Assembly (NCBI GenBank): GCA_018658605.1
Contig: JABHUV010000211.1
Location: 1-64,000 of the forward strand
Source: Planctomycetaceae bacterium
Lineage (GTDB): Bacteria > Planctomycetota > Planctomycetia > Pirellulales > Pirellulaceae
Direction: 5' to 3'
DNA: 64,000 bases
The translations under genes and the position numbers were made by a program. The notes beneath the pieces were generated by a model that saw only the letters and a program-made list of their open reading frames with translations, had not been told where the DNA came from and made no database searches. Positions 25,762-36,010 of this stretch are shown here, piece by piece. Each line of letters begins with the position of its first letter. The stretch's first letter is position 1.

Positions 25762-28110
25762 ATGAGATTATCCGAATGCAGAAACTTAATGTTAGTTTGC
25801 AGTTTGTTGTTGGCTGTAAAATCGAACACGTTGGCGGACGAGGTGCAATTCAATCGTGACATCCGCCCCATCTTGGCGAATCACTGTTTTGCTTGCCATG
25901 GCCCTGATGCTGCACAGCGGCAGGCGGAGCTGCGACTAGATCTGGAATCAGCGGCAAAAGCGGATCGCGACCCAAAGGTAATTATTGCCCACAATATTAA
26001 ATCTAGCGAATTAGTGAGCCGAATAAATACAGCGGATCATGATTTGGTAATGCCGCCAGTGGAGTTTAACAAACCATTGTCCGCTGAGCAAAAAGCATTG
26101 CTTACTCAATGGATTGAACAGGGCGCCCCATGGGACGATCATTGGGCTTTCGTATCTCCGACAAGCCCGCTCTTGCCCACCGCAAAACAAGAATGGATAA
26201 ACAACGCTGTCGATCAATTTGTAGTCACTCGCATGCGTGCGTTGAACAGCGGGCTTAAGCCTAGTCCGATAGCCAACCGTGCAACGTTGATTCGTCGTTT
26301 GAGTTTTGACTTACGAGGGCTCCCGCCAACACTAGAAGAGGTGACCGGTTTTGTAAATTCTGGAAATTATGAATCGGTAGTCGATGCAATGTTGGCGAGT
26401 GAACAATTTGGTGAACGATTAGGGATGCACTGGCTCGATTTAGTGCGCTACGCAGACTCGGGGGGCTATCACAGCGATGTGCCGATCCATATTTCTCCTT
26501 ACCGCGACTATGTCATCCAAGCGTTTAATGAGAACATGCCATTTGATCAATTTACTCGCGAACAGCTAGCTGGCGATTTATTACTACAACCTACACAACG
26601 CCAAATCATAGCAACAGGTTACAACCGTTTAAACAAAACGACTGAAGAGGGCGGTGCTCAACCAGGTGAGTATTTAACTAAATATGCCGCTGACCGAGTA
26701 CGGACGACAGCGGGAGCATGGCTCGGATTGACGCTGGGTTGCTGTGAATGTCACGATCATAAGTACGATCCATTTACCACCGAGGATTTTTATCGCTTCG
26801 TGGCGTGCTTTGCAGATATTGAAGAAAAAGGTGTTTACGGCGGTAGTAGACGTGACCCTGAAATCAAGGTGGCGACGGCCCCGCAAGCTAAACAACTTGC
26901 TGAACTAGAAAAACAACTTACACTGTTGCAAGCACAATTGAAGGATGTATCTCAGGGAGAGGCAGTTCAAAAGCAAATTGATACGATCAAAGCGAAGCAG
27001 GTTGCTATTGAAAAACGGTTTGTGCGGACGATGATTACTCGCAGCGTCGAGCCCAAAGTGATCCGTGTATTACCACGTGGTGATTGGCTAAACTCCAGCG
27101 GCACTGTTGTGGCTGCCGGTGTGCCCCAACACTTTGCAAAGAAGATGACTGCTCGCGAGCAACGGTTTACGCGACTTGACTTGGCCAATTGGATCGTTGC
27201 AAAGGAAAATCCGTTGACGAGTCGGGTCTTTGTAAATCGATTATGGAAAATATTTTTTGGTCGTGGGCTGTCGTCGCAACTTGATGACTTGGGCATCCAA
27301 GGTGAGTGGCCCACACATCCAGCACTATTGGATTATTTAGCGGTACGATTTGTGGATTCGGGTTGGAATATTAAGCAAATAATCAAATTGATTGTTATGT
27401 CGCGTACGTATCAACAATCATCGACATTACGTCCAATTGATGCTTCGGCGGATCCCACTAACTTGTATTTTGCTAGACAATCGCGTTGGCGTATCGAGGC
27501 CGAATTCATTCGCGACAATGTATTGTCAGTGAGCGGTTTGTTGGATTCAACCATTGGCGGTCCGAGTGTATTTCCCTATCAGCCATCAGGGTATTGGCGT
27601 TACTTGAATTTTCCTACGCGCACGTGGAAATCCGATAGTGGTACGAGTCAATATCGTCGTGGACTCTATACACATTGGCAGAGAACGTTAGTACATCCAG
27701 CGATGTTGGCCTTCGATGCTCCGACGCGGGAGGAATGTACTGCGATGCGTAGTATTTCTAATACTCCCGCTGCTGCATTGACTTTACTAAATGACCCAAC
27801 GTTTGTGGAAGCTGCGCGGGCGTTGGCTGCGCGAGTGGTTCAACAGGGGGGTGAACAGGAAAACGACAAAATCCGTTGGTTGTTTTTACAAGTGCTATCG
27901 CGCCCTGATACGCAACAAGAGCGAAAAGCTGTGATGCAAATATTGCAAACTGCGCGGGTACACTATGCAGACGATCCAATGGCAGCGGCCCAACTGCAGA
28001 CCAATGGGCTGTTTAAGTTGGAGTCGACGGTAGATGTGATTGAAGTCAGCGCGTGGGTTATGGCGTGTCGTGTGGTTTTGAATTTAAGCGAAACAATAAC
28101 TCGTAATTAA
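25762..28110 (+). CDS. PSCyt1-DUF1549-DUF1553 secreted protein
   Basis: The 782-residue product begins with a signal peptide (ending near TLAD). A planctomycete cytochrome-like PSCyt1 domain follows, with the heme-type CFACHG motif at about residues 42-47 and the VMPP segment near residue 96. Then come DUF1549 (about residues 150-360, with CCECHDHKYDPF) and DUF1553 (about residues 465-740, starting RLDLANWIVAKENPLTSRVFVNRLW). The CxxCH motifs suggest heme binding in the PSCyt1 part, but no oxidoreductase partner is nearby. The DUF1501 partner gene follows after 11 nt. Role unproven; such proteins are numerous in planctomycetes and some occur near sulfatases and glycan genes. This is the common form, without the long insert of the 19930 gene. 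Confidence 0.9.
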   Translation: MRLSECRNLMLVCSLLLAVKSNTLADEVQFNRDIRPILANHCFACHGPDAAQRQAELRLDLESAAKADRDPKVIIAHNIKSSELVSRINTADHDLVMPPVEFNKPLSAEQKALLTQWIEQGAPWDDHWAFVSPTSPLLPTAKQEWINNAVDQFVVTRMRALNSGLKPSPIANRATLIRRLSFDLRGLPPTLEEVTGFVNSGNYESVVDAMLASEQFGERLGMHWLDLVRYADSGGYHSDVPIHISPYRDYVIQAFNENMPFDQFTREQLAGDLLLQPTQRQIIATGYNRLNKTTEEGGAQPGEYLTKYAADRVRTTAGAWLGLTLGCCECHDHKYDPFTTEDFYRFVACFADIEEKGVYGGSRRDPEIKVATAPQAKQLAELEKQLTLLQAQLKDVSQGEAVQKQIDTIKAKQVAIEKRFVRTMITRSVEPKVIRVLPRGDWLNSSGTVVAAGVPQHFAKKMTAREQRFTRLDLANWIVAKENPLTSRVFVNRLWKIFFGRGLSSQLDDLGIQGEWPTHPALLDYLAVRFVDSGWNIKQIIKLIVMSRTYQQSSTLRPIDASADPTNLYFARQSRWRIEAEFIRDNVLSVSGLLDSTIGGPSVFPYQPSGYWRYLNFPTRTWKSDSGTSQYRRGLYTHWQRTLVHPAMLAFDAPTREECTAMRSISNTPAAALTLLNDPTFVEAARALAARVVQQGGEQENDKIRWLFLQVLSRPDTQQERKAVMQILQTARVHYADDPMAAAQLQTNGLFKLESTVDVIEVSAWVMACRVVLNLSETITRN

Positions 28111-28121
28111 TTAGGTTTTTT

Positions 28122-29576
28122 ATGCAACGTCATCAATTTGAAAACGGAATCAATAGGCCGATGTTAAATGTACCGGCGAATCGCCGTCAGTTCTTAGGTC
28201 GTGCGTCGGGTGGACTGGGCATGACCGCATTGGCTTCCTTGTTGGAGGCTGAAGAGCCGCAGAGTACGGGGTTGATGCCGGGTATTGAAGGTGGTCTTCA
28301 TTTTTCCGCACGAGCTAAACGAGTGATTTTTCTTTGTATGGCGGGTGGACCATCTCATCTGGAATCATTTGACTACAAACCGAAACTTGCTGAAATGCAT
28401 GGCAAACCGATGCCAGAAACATACACGTCCAATCAGCCTATTGCTCAGTTACAAGGTCAGAAGCTCGTTTGTCAACAACCAATGATCCCTTTTCGAAAAT
28501 ATGGCGATTCCGGCATTGAAATATCGGACGTGTTTCCGCACATTGGGAAAGTGGCAGATGAACTCTGTGTGATCAAGAGTATGCATACAGATCAGATCAA
28601 CCATGACCCAGCTCACACCGTGATGAATACTGGCACATCGATTTCAGGTCGTCCGAGTATGGGGTCATGGGTAACCTATGGACTCGGTAGCGTTGCGAGT
28701 GATTTACCTGGATTTGTCGTGCTGACTAGTAAAGGCGGTCGCAATCCCCAGCCGATTGCCACTCGACAATGGCACAGCGGTTTTTTACCCGGCCGTTATC
28801 AGGGTGTGCAGTTCCATTCATCCGGATCACCGGTTTATTATGTACAAAACCCCGCTGGAGTCAGTAAGGACTTGCAAGGTCAAGTTATTGATACTGTCAA
28901 TAAACTAAATGGATTACGTAATCGGGAGGTCAAAAACCCAGATATTTCGACACGCATTAAACAATACGAACTAGCATTTCAAATGCAGGACAGTGTTCCT
29001 CAGTTAATGGATATCGCGGACGAATCACAAGCGACTTTAGATCTGTATGGTGTAACAAAAGCCGATGGCAGTTTTGCATACAACTGTTTGCTAGCACGTC
29101 GCATGGCTGAACAAGGAGTTCGCTTTATTCAGCTATATCATCGAGGATGGGATCATCATAATGACTTGGTCAAGTACATGGGTATTTGTAGTGGACTGTG
29201 TGATCAAGCCACCTCTGCGTTGATTCAAGATCTTAAACAACGAGACATGCTAAAAGACACTCTCATAATATGGGGTGGGGAGTTTGGCCGTACGCCGATG
29301 GCTCAAACCAACAAAGGTGCGGTTGGGCGTGATCATCATATGCGAGCGTTTAGTATGTTCATGGCGGGCGGTGGTGTGAAAGGTGGAACAACTTATGGAA
29401 ATACAGACGAACTCGGATATGACGCAGTTGAGCATCCAGTCCATGTGAATGATTTACATGCGACGATGTTGCATCTGCTTGGTTTACAACACGATCGCTT
29501 AACCATCCGATATCAAGGGCGAGATTTTCGTCTAACCGATATTGCTGGAGAGGTTATTCAGGATATTATTGCTTAG
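28122..29576 (+). CDS. DUF1501 protein
   Basis: The 484-residue product has an N-terminal NRRQFLGRASGG stretch of Tat-signal type and the DUF1501 segments FLCMAGGPSHLESFDYKPKL, IIWGGEFGRTPM and GRDHH. The predicted fold belongs with the alkaline phosphatase/sulfatase group, but activity is unknown. It pairs with the PSCyt1-DUF1549-DUF1553 gene 11 nt upstream. The 3' end overlaps the convergent folC gene by 11 nt, so read-through would produce antisense RNA there. Confidence 0.9.
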   Translation: MQRHQFENGINRPMLNVPANRRQFLGRASGGLGMTALASLLEAEEPQSTGLMPGIEGGLHFSARAKRVIFLCMAGGPSHLESFDYKPKLAEMHGKPMPETYTSNQPIAQLQGQKLVCQQPMIPFRKYGDSGIEISDVFPHIGKVADELCVIKSMHTDQINHDPAHTVMNTGTSISGRPSMGSWVTYGLGSVASDLPGFVVLTSKGGRNPQPIATRQWHSGFLPGRYQGVQFHSSGSPVYYVQNPAGVSKDLQGQVIDTVNKLNGLRNREVKNPDISTRIKQYELAFQMQDSVPQLMDIADESQATLDLYGVTKADGSFAYNCLLARRMAEQGVRFIQLYHRGWDHHNDLVKYMGICSGLCDQATSALIQDLKQRDMLKDTLIIWGGEFGRTPMAQTNKGAVGRDHHMRAFSMFMAGGGVKGGTTYGNTDELGYDAVEHPVHVNDLHATMLHLLGLQHDRLTIRYQGRDFRLTDIAGEVIQDIIA

Positions 29577-30981
29577 TGTTGGACTTTGATTTTGCGATGA
29601 GTTGTTCTCGACATTCGGCAATTACGTAAAAGGAACCCGCGATGACGATAAGGTCTGCTGAATCTGCGTTTTGCTCGATATGCGCAATGGCGCTGACAGG
29701 ATCGGAATCGGCTTGCAGTATCCCAGTATCGTTCGATCTGTTTTGTGCTGCTGATTGCTGTGCCATTTCTAGTAATGTGTCACAGTCGACTGCTCGAGGG
29801 TTGTTGTGAAATTGCGTTAATGTGATGGATTTAAATTTGTCGATCAAAATATCCAGCATGTTGGCGACTTGTTTGTCTTGACTACAGCTGAAAACTAGAT
29901 GCCAATTTTTGTCGGCAAAGTGTTGCTGGAGGTATTCGGCTAGCTTGGTGATTGAATCTGGGTTATGCGCCACATCGAGCAATATTGCGGGCTGGCCAGT
30001 AATGTATTCCAAGCGGCCAGGGCAATTAGCATGGGCTAACCCCTCGGTAATCGCTTGGTCATCAATTTTAAATCCCTGCTCAATTAGGCAACCTATGATT
30101 CCCAACACGACTAAGGCATTGGTGATTTGGTGTTGTCCAGGTAATCCGATTTCAAGTACCGGCCATGTCTTGGTCGTTTGACCGATTATCATTGACACGT
30201 CCTGTAAAGTTGCACCCTGGGCTGATTGTGCGGCGATGGAATATTTGATGTCTTGAGTCGCGCGCGTTATATGGACACCAGTTTGCCGCGCTCGCGACTC
30301 AATTTCACCTTGTGGCCCAGCGGTACATCCATGCACAATTGGTACGTTGGGTTTAATGATACCAGCCTTTTCGGTAGCAATTAGTTCTACGGTATTACCG
30401 AGCAGAGAAGTGTGATCCAGACTGATGTTTGTAATCGCGGTGACGATACTGTGGCAGATGTTTGTGCTATCTAAACGGCCACCGAGTCCAACTTCGATGA
30501 CTGCAACATCTACTTGTTGTTGCTGAAACCATAAGAAAGCCAAAACCGTAGTCAATTCAAAGAACGTCGGTTTTAGATCTTGATCCGGTTGAACGTTGGC
30601 TTCAATATCCATAGCTTGCACAACCGGCACCAGTTGATTTACTAATTTGACAAATTCCAATTCGCTACACAATTCCCCATTAATTTGAAAACGTTGCCTT
30701 AGATTTTCGAGATGAGGTGACGTGAATAGGCCGGTTTTGTGTTGAGCAGCAGTGAGGATGGTGGCCGTCATTGCTGCCGTCGAACCCTTGCCTTTAGTGC
30801 CTGCGATATGTACGGCGGGAATCTCTTGTTGAGGGGTGCCTAATCGAGCAGCGAGATTTCGCATCCGGTCAAGTTTAAATGGAACCGTTGGCTGAGCGAC
30901 CATGGTCCGTTCGAAGTCGAAACGGCGATAGAGAAACGCCTGAGCTTCAGCGAAAGTCGCAATGGTCACATTGGTATGCAT
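29566..30981 (-). CDS. folC: Folylpolyglutamate synthase / dihydrofolate synthase FolC
   Basis: The 471-residue protein has the FolC ATP loop GTKGKGST at residues 61-68, the nearby FTSPHLENLRQRFQINGE substrate segment, VIEVGLGGRLDSTN and the C-terminal Mur-ligase domain segment ILDVAHNPDS. It adds glutamate to dihydropteroate and lengthens the glutamate tail of folates in the cytosol. Length is a little above the usual 420-440. The gene stands alone on this strand and overlaps the end of the DUF1501 gene by 11 nt. Confidence 0.93.
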   Translation of the reverse strand: MHTNVTIATFAEAQAFLYRRFDFERTMVAQPTVPFKLDRMRNLAARLGTPQQEIPAVHIAGTKGKGSTAAMTATILTAAQHKTGLFTSPHLENLRQRFQINGELCSELEFVKLVNQLVPVVQAMDIEANVQPDQDLKPTFFELTTVLAFLWFQQQQVDVAVIEVGLGGRLDSTNICHSIVTAITNISLDHTSLLGNTVELIATEKAGIIKPNVPIVHGCTAGPQGEIESRARQTGVHITRATQDIKYSIAAQSAQGATLQDVSMIIGQTTKTWPVLEIGLPGQHQITNALVVLGIIGCLIEQGFKIDDQAITEGLAHANCPGRLEYITGQPAILLDVAHNPDSITKLAEYLQQHFADKNWHLVFSCSQDKQVANMLDILIDKFKSITLTQFHNNPRAVDCDTLLEMAQQSAAQNRSNDTGILQADSDPVSAIAHIEQNADSADLIVIAGSFYVIAECREQLIAKSKSNTKQ

Positions 30982-31405
30982 GTTTGTGAATAATCGCAGA
31001 TGGAAGGGTGAAATTTAGCTTGGTGGTTAACGTGGCGTCGGCATTGGGCTGAATAATCCGTACAATCGTCAACACCAACGAGTGTCTGGAAAGGTTTCGA
31101 CTTTGCAGAGCAAGGCAAACCTTATTTATAGCGACCACACGCCATACTTTAAGACCTATCCTATATGAATTTATTGAATTATCCGTGGTATCGCTGCGAT
31201 GGATGTGTCGGTAGGTCCTAGATCAGAAGGGTGTTTACTGCGTATTGGTGGATGAACATCTGCATAGACTCGTGCGTACAAAACAGACGCACCGAACTAG
31301 TAATCTAGAATGCAATAGCACAAATTATATGACGAACAAATACGCGCTCTCTGATAGTTGTCGCGAGAGCAGCAGAGTTTAACGAAACGCGAAAGAGGAT
31401 AATCT
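30982..31405. other. Divergent gene-free region between folC and ABC operon
   Basis: No supported gene in 424 nt. A 6-bp stem (GTGCGT at 31272-31277 with ACGCAC at 31287-31292) is the only clear structure. It should hold promoters for both folC and the ABC genes, but I see no clear boxes. Purine-rich GAGGA lies before the ATG at 31406. Confidence 0.5.
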
Positions 31406-32365
31406 ATGTCAACGTCTACTGGCCAAAAGGGCGAAGTCATTGTTGAAACCCGTAACCTGACAAAGACCTACAAGGATTTCTGGGGTCGTAGTAAGGTGCA
31501 TGCACTCAAGGCACTGGACTTAAACGTTCGACGTGGTGAAATATTTGGTTTGCTTGGTCCTAATGGTTCCGGTAAATCGACAACGATTAAACTGTTATTA
31601 GGGTTGTTATTTCCCACCAGTGGCGAAGCATTAGTGTTTGGCAAAGATGCTGCGGATGTATCCAAAAATGAACGTATTGGATATTTGCCAGAAGAATCTT
31701 ATTTATACAAGTTCCTCAACGCCGAGGAAACGCTTGATTTTTATGGCCGGCTGTTTAATATGTCGGCGGCCCGTCGTAAAAGCCGTATTCGAGATTTGAT
31801 TAATCTAATCGATCTTGATTGGGCCAAGCGGCGTCAGTTGAAGGAATACTCCAAAGGGATGACCCGAAGAATTGGATTAGCCCAAGCGTTGATTAATGAT
31901 CCAGAGCTCATTGTATTGGACGAACCGACCACTGGCCTAGATCCTATTGGTACGCGTGACATGAAAGATCTCATTGTTCGCTTACGCGACCAAGGTAAAA
32001 CGATTCTCATGTGCAGTCACTTGCTCGCAGATGTTCAAGATGTTTGCGATCGAATCGCAATTTTACATCAAGGTGAACTGAAGGAACTCGGTGCCGTTGA
32101 TAATTTATTGAGCGTGCAAGATATTACGCAAATCCAGGCCAAGAATCTTACGCCTGACACAGAGGAAGCAATACGTAAGTTGATTGCTGAGAGCCAAGGC
32201 GAGTTGGTTTCGATGGAGAATCCGACGTCAACGTTAGAAGATTTGTTCCTTAGTATTGTACGCGATAGTGACTCACGTCCAGGTTTTGTTAGTCACAAGG
32301 AAGACACGCCGGCAGAGCCAAAGGAAGAGGCAGAGCAGCAAGAGGAAACGGCTACTACAGAGTAA
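31406..32365 (+). CDS. ABC transporter ATP-binding protein (ABC-2 type)
   Basis: The 319-residue protein has all ABC ATPase motifs: Walker [10 protein letters not shown] at residues 51-59, signature [10 protein letters not shown], and Walker [14 protein letters not shown]. The C-terminal tail (about 290-319) is acidic and low complexity. The motif order and the permease neighbour fit an ABC-2 exporter of the CcmA/GldA/DrrA type. It hydrolyses ATP at the inner face of the membrane for the permease encoded 85 nt downstream. AAAGAGGA before the ATG is a reasonable ribosome site. The exported substrate is unknown. Confidence 0.92.
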   Translation: MSTSTGQKGEVIVETRNLTKTYKDFWGRSKVHALKALDLNVRRGEIFGLLGPNGSGKSTTIKLLLGLLFPTSGEALVFGKDAADVSKNERIGYLPEESYLYKFLNAEETLDFYGRLFNMSAARRKSRIRDLINLIDLDWAKRRQLKEYSKGMTRRIGLAQALINDPELIVLDEPTTGLDPIGTRDMKDLIVRLRDQGKTILMCSHLLADVQDVCDRIAILHQGELKELGAVDNLLSVQDITQIQAKNLTPDTEEAIRKLIAESQGELVSMENPTSTLEDLFLSIVRDSDSRPGFVSHKEDTPAEPKEEAEQQEETATTE

Positions 32366-32450
32366 GAATTTATGAGATGCTCGACACAAAAATATATACA
32401 TATAAATTATGGAGTTAGCACTCCTACGGTAACGCAGGATAATTAGTTAA

Positions 32451-34307
32451 ATGGTTGTAGATCAAAGCGAATTCGAATCTTTTGGATTTTGGTTTTCCAG
32501 TTACATGGTCGATTTTGCCATGCTAGCATTGTTTATGCTGGTTGGCTGGGCGATTTTGGCATTTGCTTTAGCAGCTATTCGCAATAGCCCAAGCCGAGCG
32601 GCTAAGATGATTGCGGGAACGATTAAGCGAGCGTTCATTGTTGATTTTCCGCGCACCTCAGGTCGCCGTATTATGGCGATGTCACGTTTAGCGATTCAGG
32701 AAGCGATTCGTAATAAAGTACTTATTATTTTTGTACTATTTGTTGCCTTGCTATTGTTTGCCGGATGGTTTCTTGATGTTGAAAACGACCACCCAGCTCG
32801 GCTATATCTGGGATTTGTTTTGTCGGCGAGTACTTATTTGTTGTTGGCGCTTGCTATGTTTCTTAGTGCCTTTAGTTTGCCGAATGATATAAAAAATCGC
32901 ACGATTTACACGATTACGACGAAACCAGTCCGCGCACATGAAATATTTTTAGGTCGGGTGTTTGGATTCGCAGCCGTGGGTACATTGCTGTTGGTTTTAA
33001 TGGCATCGGTGAGTTATGGATTTGTTGTGCGTGGTTTGGATCACAAACATTCGATCGACAAAACGGCGATCGAATGGGATGAATCAACCGGGTTAGGTAC
33101 AGGTAAGACTTCATTAGACGCTTATCATCGTCATGATTTTACTATCAATCGAAACTTGGAGAAGGCAGATGGCTTAGATGTGTTAGTTGGTACGACTGAA
33201 TTAGCCAAAGGGCATTCTCATAATATCTATTTACGTGATGGTGATTACATTGTTGGACCACCGACAGGCGACTTGCTGGCACGAGTACCGGTATATGGTG
33301 AATTGAGTTTCTTAGATCGCTATGGGCTACCGAGTGCAGAAGGTGGATTGAATGTAGGTAAAGAGTGGACCTATCGCTCTTATATCGAAGGTAATACGCT
33401 GAATACCGCTATTTGGGAATTTAAAAATCTAACCGAAGACATGTTTGTTGCCAGTGACAATAAAGGTGTGTTACCGTTGGAATTAAACTTGCGTGTGTTC
33501 AGATCGACTAAAGGGAAAATCGAAAGTCGTATTCGTGGTGAGATCTTGTTGGTAAATCCCGAAGAAACATTGCTCAAGGAAGAACGTTTTAGCGCTCCAA
33601 TTCCCTTTGAAGCAGATGAGTTCGTAACCACACAAGTCAATATAAAATTTAGCGACATCCGCCGCCAGAACCCAACGACTGGGGAACTAGAAAGTATAGA
33701 TTTGTTTAAAGATTTAGTTGATAGCGGAAAACTACAAGTTCATATCCGCTGTAAGGAACACGCACAGTTTTTTGGGATGGCTCAAGCCGACGTGTATATC
33801 CGAGCTCCTGAAGGTTCATTTGAAGCCAATCTCATTAAATGCTATTTAGGTATTTGGATGCAGATGTTGCTGGTAATTTTACTAGGCGTGTTCTTTAGTA
33901 CATTCTTAAATGGTATTGTTGCGTTGATTTCAGCAGTCGCGATTGTCGCGATGGGAATGTTCGCCGGCTTTATTGGCGACATCCAAACGGGTGAAGCCCC
34001 AGGTGGTGGTCCGATCGAATCGATTGTACGAAACATTTCGCAACAGGGTGCGACCTTGGAATTAGAAATGGGTGATACAGCTATTAAAGTCATCAAATCG
34101 CTCGATGGATTTTACCTTAACACCATGGAGAGCTTAGCAAAACTAGCCCCAGATTTTTCAAAATTTAATATGTCATCGAAAGTTGCCTATGGGTATGACA
34201 TTCATATGGATTTGATATTAAGACAATTGGTCACCACCATGGTTTACTTTTTCGTATTGGTGCTTGCCGGTTATTTTATTCTCACATCGCGGGAGATTGC
34301 AGCGTGA
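32451..34307 (+). CDS. ABC-2 type permease with large extracytoplasmic domain
   Basis: The 618-residue product has hydrophobic segments near residues 19-44, 90-108, 118-143 and 170-191. A polar domain of about 270 residues follows, then further hydrophobic segments near 465-510 and 588-612. This split-membrane layout with a large outside domain is seen in ABC-2 permeases such as the gliding (Gld) type. No close family is recognised. It ends in GTGA, overlapping the start of the next gene by 4 nt. The pair of ATPase and permease probably exports a substrate or acts on the envelope. Confidence 0.75.
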   Translation: MVVDQSEFESFGFWFSSYMVDFAMLALFMLVGWAILAFALAAIRNSPSRAAKMIAGTIKRAFIVDFPRTSGRRIMAMSRLAIQEAIRNKVLIIFVLFVALLLFAGWFLDVENDHPARLYLGFVLSASTYLLLALAMFLSAFSLPNDIKNRTIYTITTKPVRAHEIFLGRVFGFAAVGTLLLVLMASVSYGFVVRGLDHKHSIDKTAIEWDESTGLGTGKTSLDAYHRHDFTINRNLEKADGLDVLVGTTELAKGHSHNIYLRDGDYIVGPPTGDLLARVPVYGELSFLDRYGLPSAEGGLNVGKEWTYRSYIEGNTLNTAIWEFKNLTEDMFVASDNKGVLPLELNLRVFRSTKGKIESRIRGEILLVNPEETLLKEERFSAPIPFEADEFVTTQVNIKFSDIRRQNPTTGELESIDLFKDLVDSGKLQVHIRCKEHAQFFGMAQADVYIRAPEGSFEANLIKCYLGIWMQMLLVILLGVFFSTFLNGIVALISAVAIVAMGMFAGFIGDIQTGEAPGGGPIESIVRNISQQGATLELEMGDTAIKVIKSLDGFYLNTMESLAKLAPDFSKFNMSSKVAYGYDIHMDLILRQLVTTMVYFFVLVLAGYFILTSREIAA

Positions 34308-35944
34308 ACCTAAACTCGACATTTAAGCGTAAAGTTGCCTACATCACAGGTATCGTTCTCTTGCTGTTTCCTTTGTTCTTTTTAGGGCAACCGGCGACGA
34401 GTGGACGCAATGGTAGCGGTGAGGTAGGCGGTAAGTTAGCACAATTGCGAGCTGAAAGCGAGTTGGCACAATCAAATTTAGGTGAGATTAATCCTGTAAG
34501 TTCGTCGATGCAATTGGCAACGTTTGGTCTTCGCCCAGTGGCCGTCATTGTTCTTTGGGAAAAAGCAACCAAGTTCCAAAAGATGGAAGATTACGACAAC
34601 GTAACGGCGACGATTAATCAAATTTCGAAGCTACAGCCTAATTTTATTTCAATCTGGAAATTTCAAGCTCACAATCTTGCTTATAATATCTCTGTTGATT
34701 TCGATAATTATCGCCACCGATATCAATGGGTTCGCCGTGGGATACAGTTTTTGATGGAGGGTACTCGATATAATTCTCGCAACGCCAAGCTTGTACAGGA
34801 AGTAGCGTTTTATACTGGATCGAAGATTGGCTACTCGGACGAAAAGGTGCAGTTCCGCAGTCTCTTCTCAGAAGATGAGATGTTTCACGGTCAGATGTCT
34901 GATGAAGGCATTGATTTGGCTTCAAATCGAGCACTAGGCGCTAACGGAAAACCAGATAACTGGAAGGCAAGTTACCTGTGGTACGAAGAGAGTGAAAATG
35001 TTGCGAGTTTGAACGAGCACCACGTGCATCGTGATCCGATTCGATTCTTTGAGAAAAAACCACAGGCGTTGGTTTATTACGCGATGGCGCTTGAAGATGA
35101 CGGCTATTTAGATGCGGAAGCACAACAGGCGTTTGCGGCTGCTCATGCTGCGTTAATCAAGCTAGGTAACAGAGACTTATCTACGCAGTTTGGTTTTAAC
35201 GTAAGATTGAATCAATATGGTGACTTTCAGCAGGATTTAAAGGACTTGCGCGAAAAAATGGACGCGTTGGCTCCGGAGTTGCGTCAAGAGTTGATAGCGG
35301 CGCGATTTGCAGGACTCAGTAAACCGCAGCAAGATGCTTATAACATGGAAGTTGGATTGCGTTCGGAGTATCACCGTCAGTTAGCGAATGAAGCGAGTCA
35401 GGCTTTAATTATTCCTGAAATACAGATTGCTGAAGCGATGCCTCTCGCTATTCGTAATCAGGCACGCAGCATTGCAATGGCTGCTGAGGATGTTGCGATG
35501 AAAGTGGATGGCATCAGCTATTTGCGCGAGATGATCAACTACGACTACTGGCTTAAACGTTGCGAAATGGAGCAGATGACATTGGCAATCACGGCCCGTA
35601 AAACAGTAAAACAAGCGGATGATTTTTTTGTAAAAGCGAGGTTAGAAGAAGCGCGGAAGTTGTATGAGGTCGCTTGGGTAGATTGGCGAAAAATTTTTGA
35701 CAGGTACCCATCGATGATTACGCGTGACACCGGCAAGAACTTGGAATCTTCTATTTCAAATTATATTGAATTGTTACAGCAATTTGACGAGGAACTGCCG
35801 GAGGATTTTGTGTTGCGGAACTTGGTTGCCACGTTGGAATTTGCTCCCAAGAATCTACCCACTCCGAATATTCAGTTTCCTTCTCCCTCGCAACCCAATC
35901 GCATCAGGGGCTCTGTTCCCAATACGGATTATTTGGATAAGTAA
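34304..35944 (+). CDS. Membrane-anchored partner protein of the ABC operon
   Basis: The 546-residue product starts with GTG at 34304, in a 4-nt overlap with the permease gene and after a GGGAG. It has one N-terminal hydrophobic helix (about residues 11-29) and then a long, mostly helical soluble part, probably outside the membrane, with TPR-like helical character (FISIWKFQAHNLAYNI, KLVQEVAFYTG). I recall similar planctomycete proteins mislabelled as iron-responsive-element proteins; that label has no support here. The close coupling suggests that ATPase, permease and this protein form one complex. Confidence 0.7.
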   Translation: MNLNSTFKRKVAYITGIVLLLFPLFFLGQPATSGRNGSGEVGGKLAQLRAESELAQSNLGEINPVSSSMQLATFGLRPVAVIVLWEKATKFQKMEDYDNVTATINQISKLQPNFISIWKFQAHNLAYNISVDFDNYRHRYQWVRRGIQFLMEGTRYNSRNAKLVQEVAFYTGSKIGYSDEKVQFRSLFSEDEMFHGQMSDEGIDLASNRALGANGKPDNWKASYLWYEESENVASLNEHHVHRDPIRFFEKKPQALVYYAMALEDDGYLDAEAQQAFAAAHAALIKLGNRDLSTQFGFNVRLNQYGDFQQDLKDLREKMDALAPELRQELIAARFAGLSKPQQDAYNMEVGLRSEYHRQLANEASQALIIPEIQIAEAMPLAIRNQARSIAMAAEDVAMKVDGISYLREMINYDYWLKRCEMEQMTLAITARKTVKQADDFFVKARLEEARKLYEVAWVDWRKIFDRYPSMITRDTGKNLESSISNYIELLQQFDEELPEDFVLRNLVATLEFAPKNLPTPNIQFPSPSQPNRIRGSVPNTDYLDK

Positions 35945-36010
35945 GAGTGTTTGGTTGACGGTCCGTTCTTACAACATCAGCCACGCATGTGAAAAATGGA
36001 TCGGTTCCAG

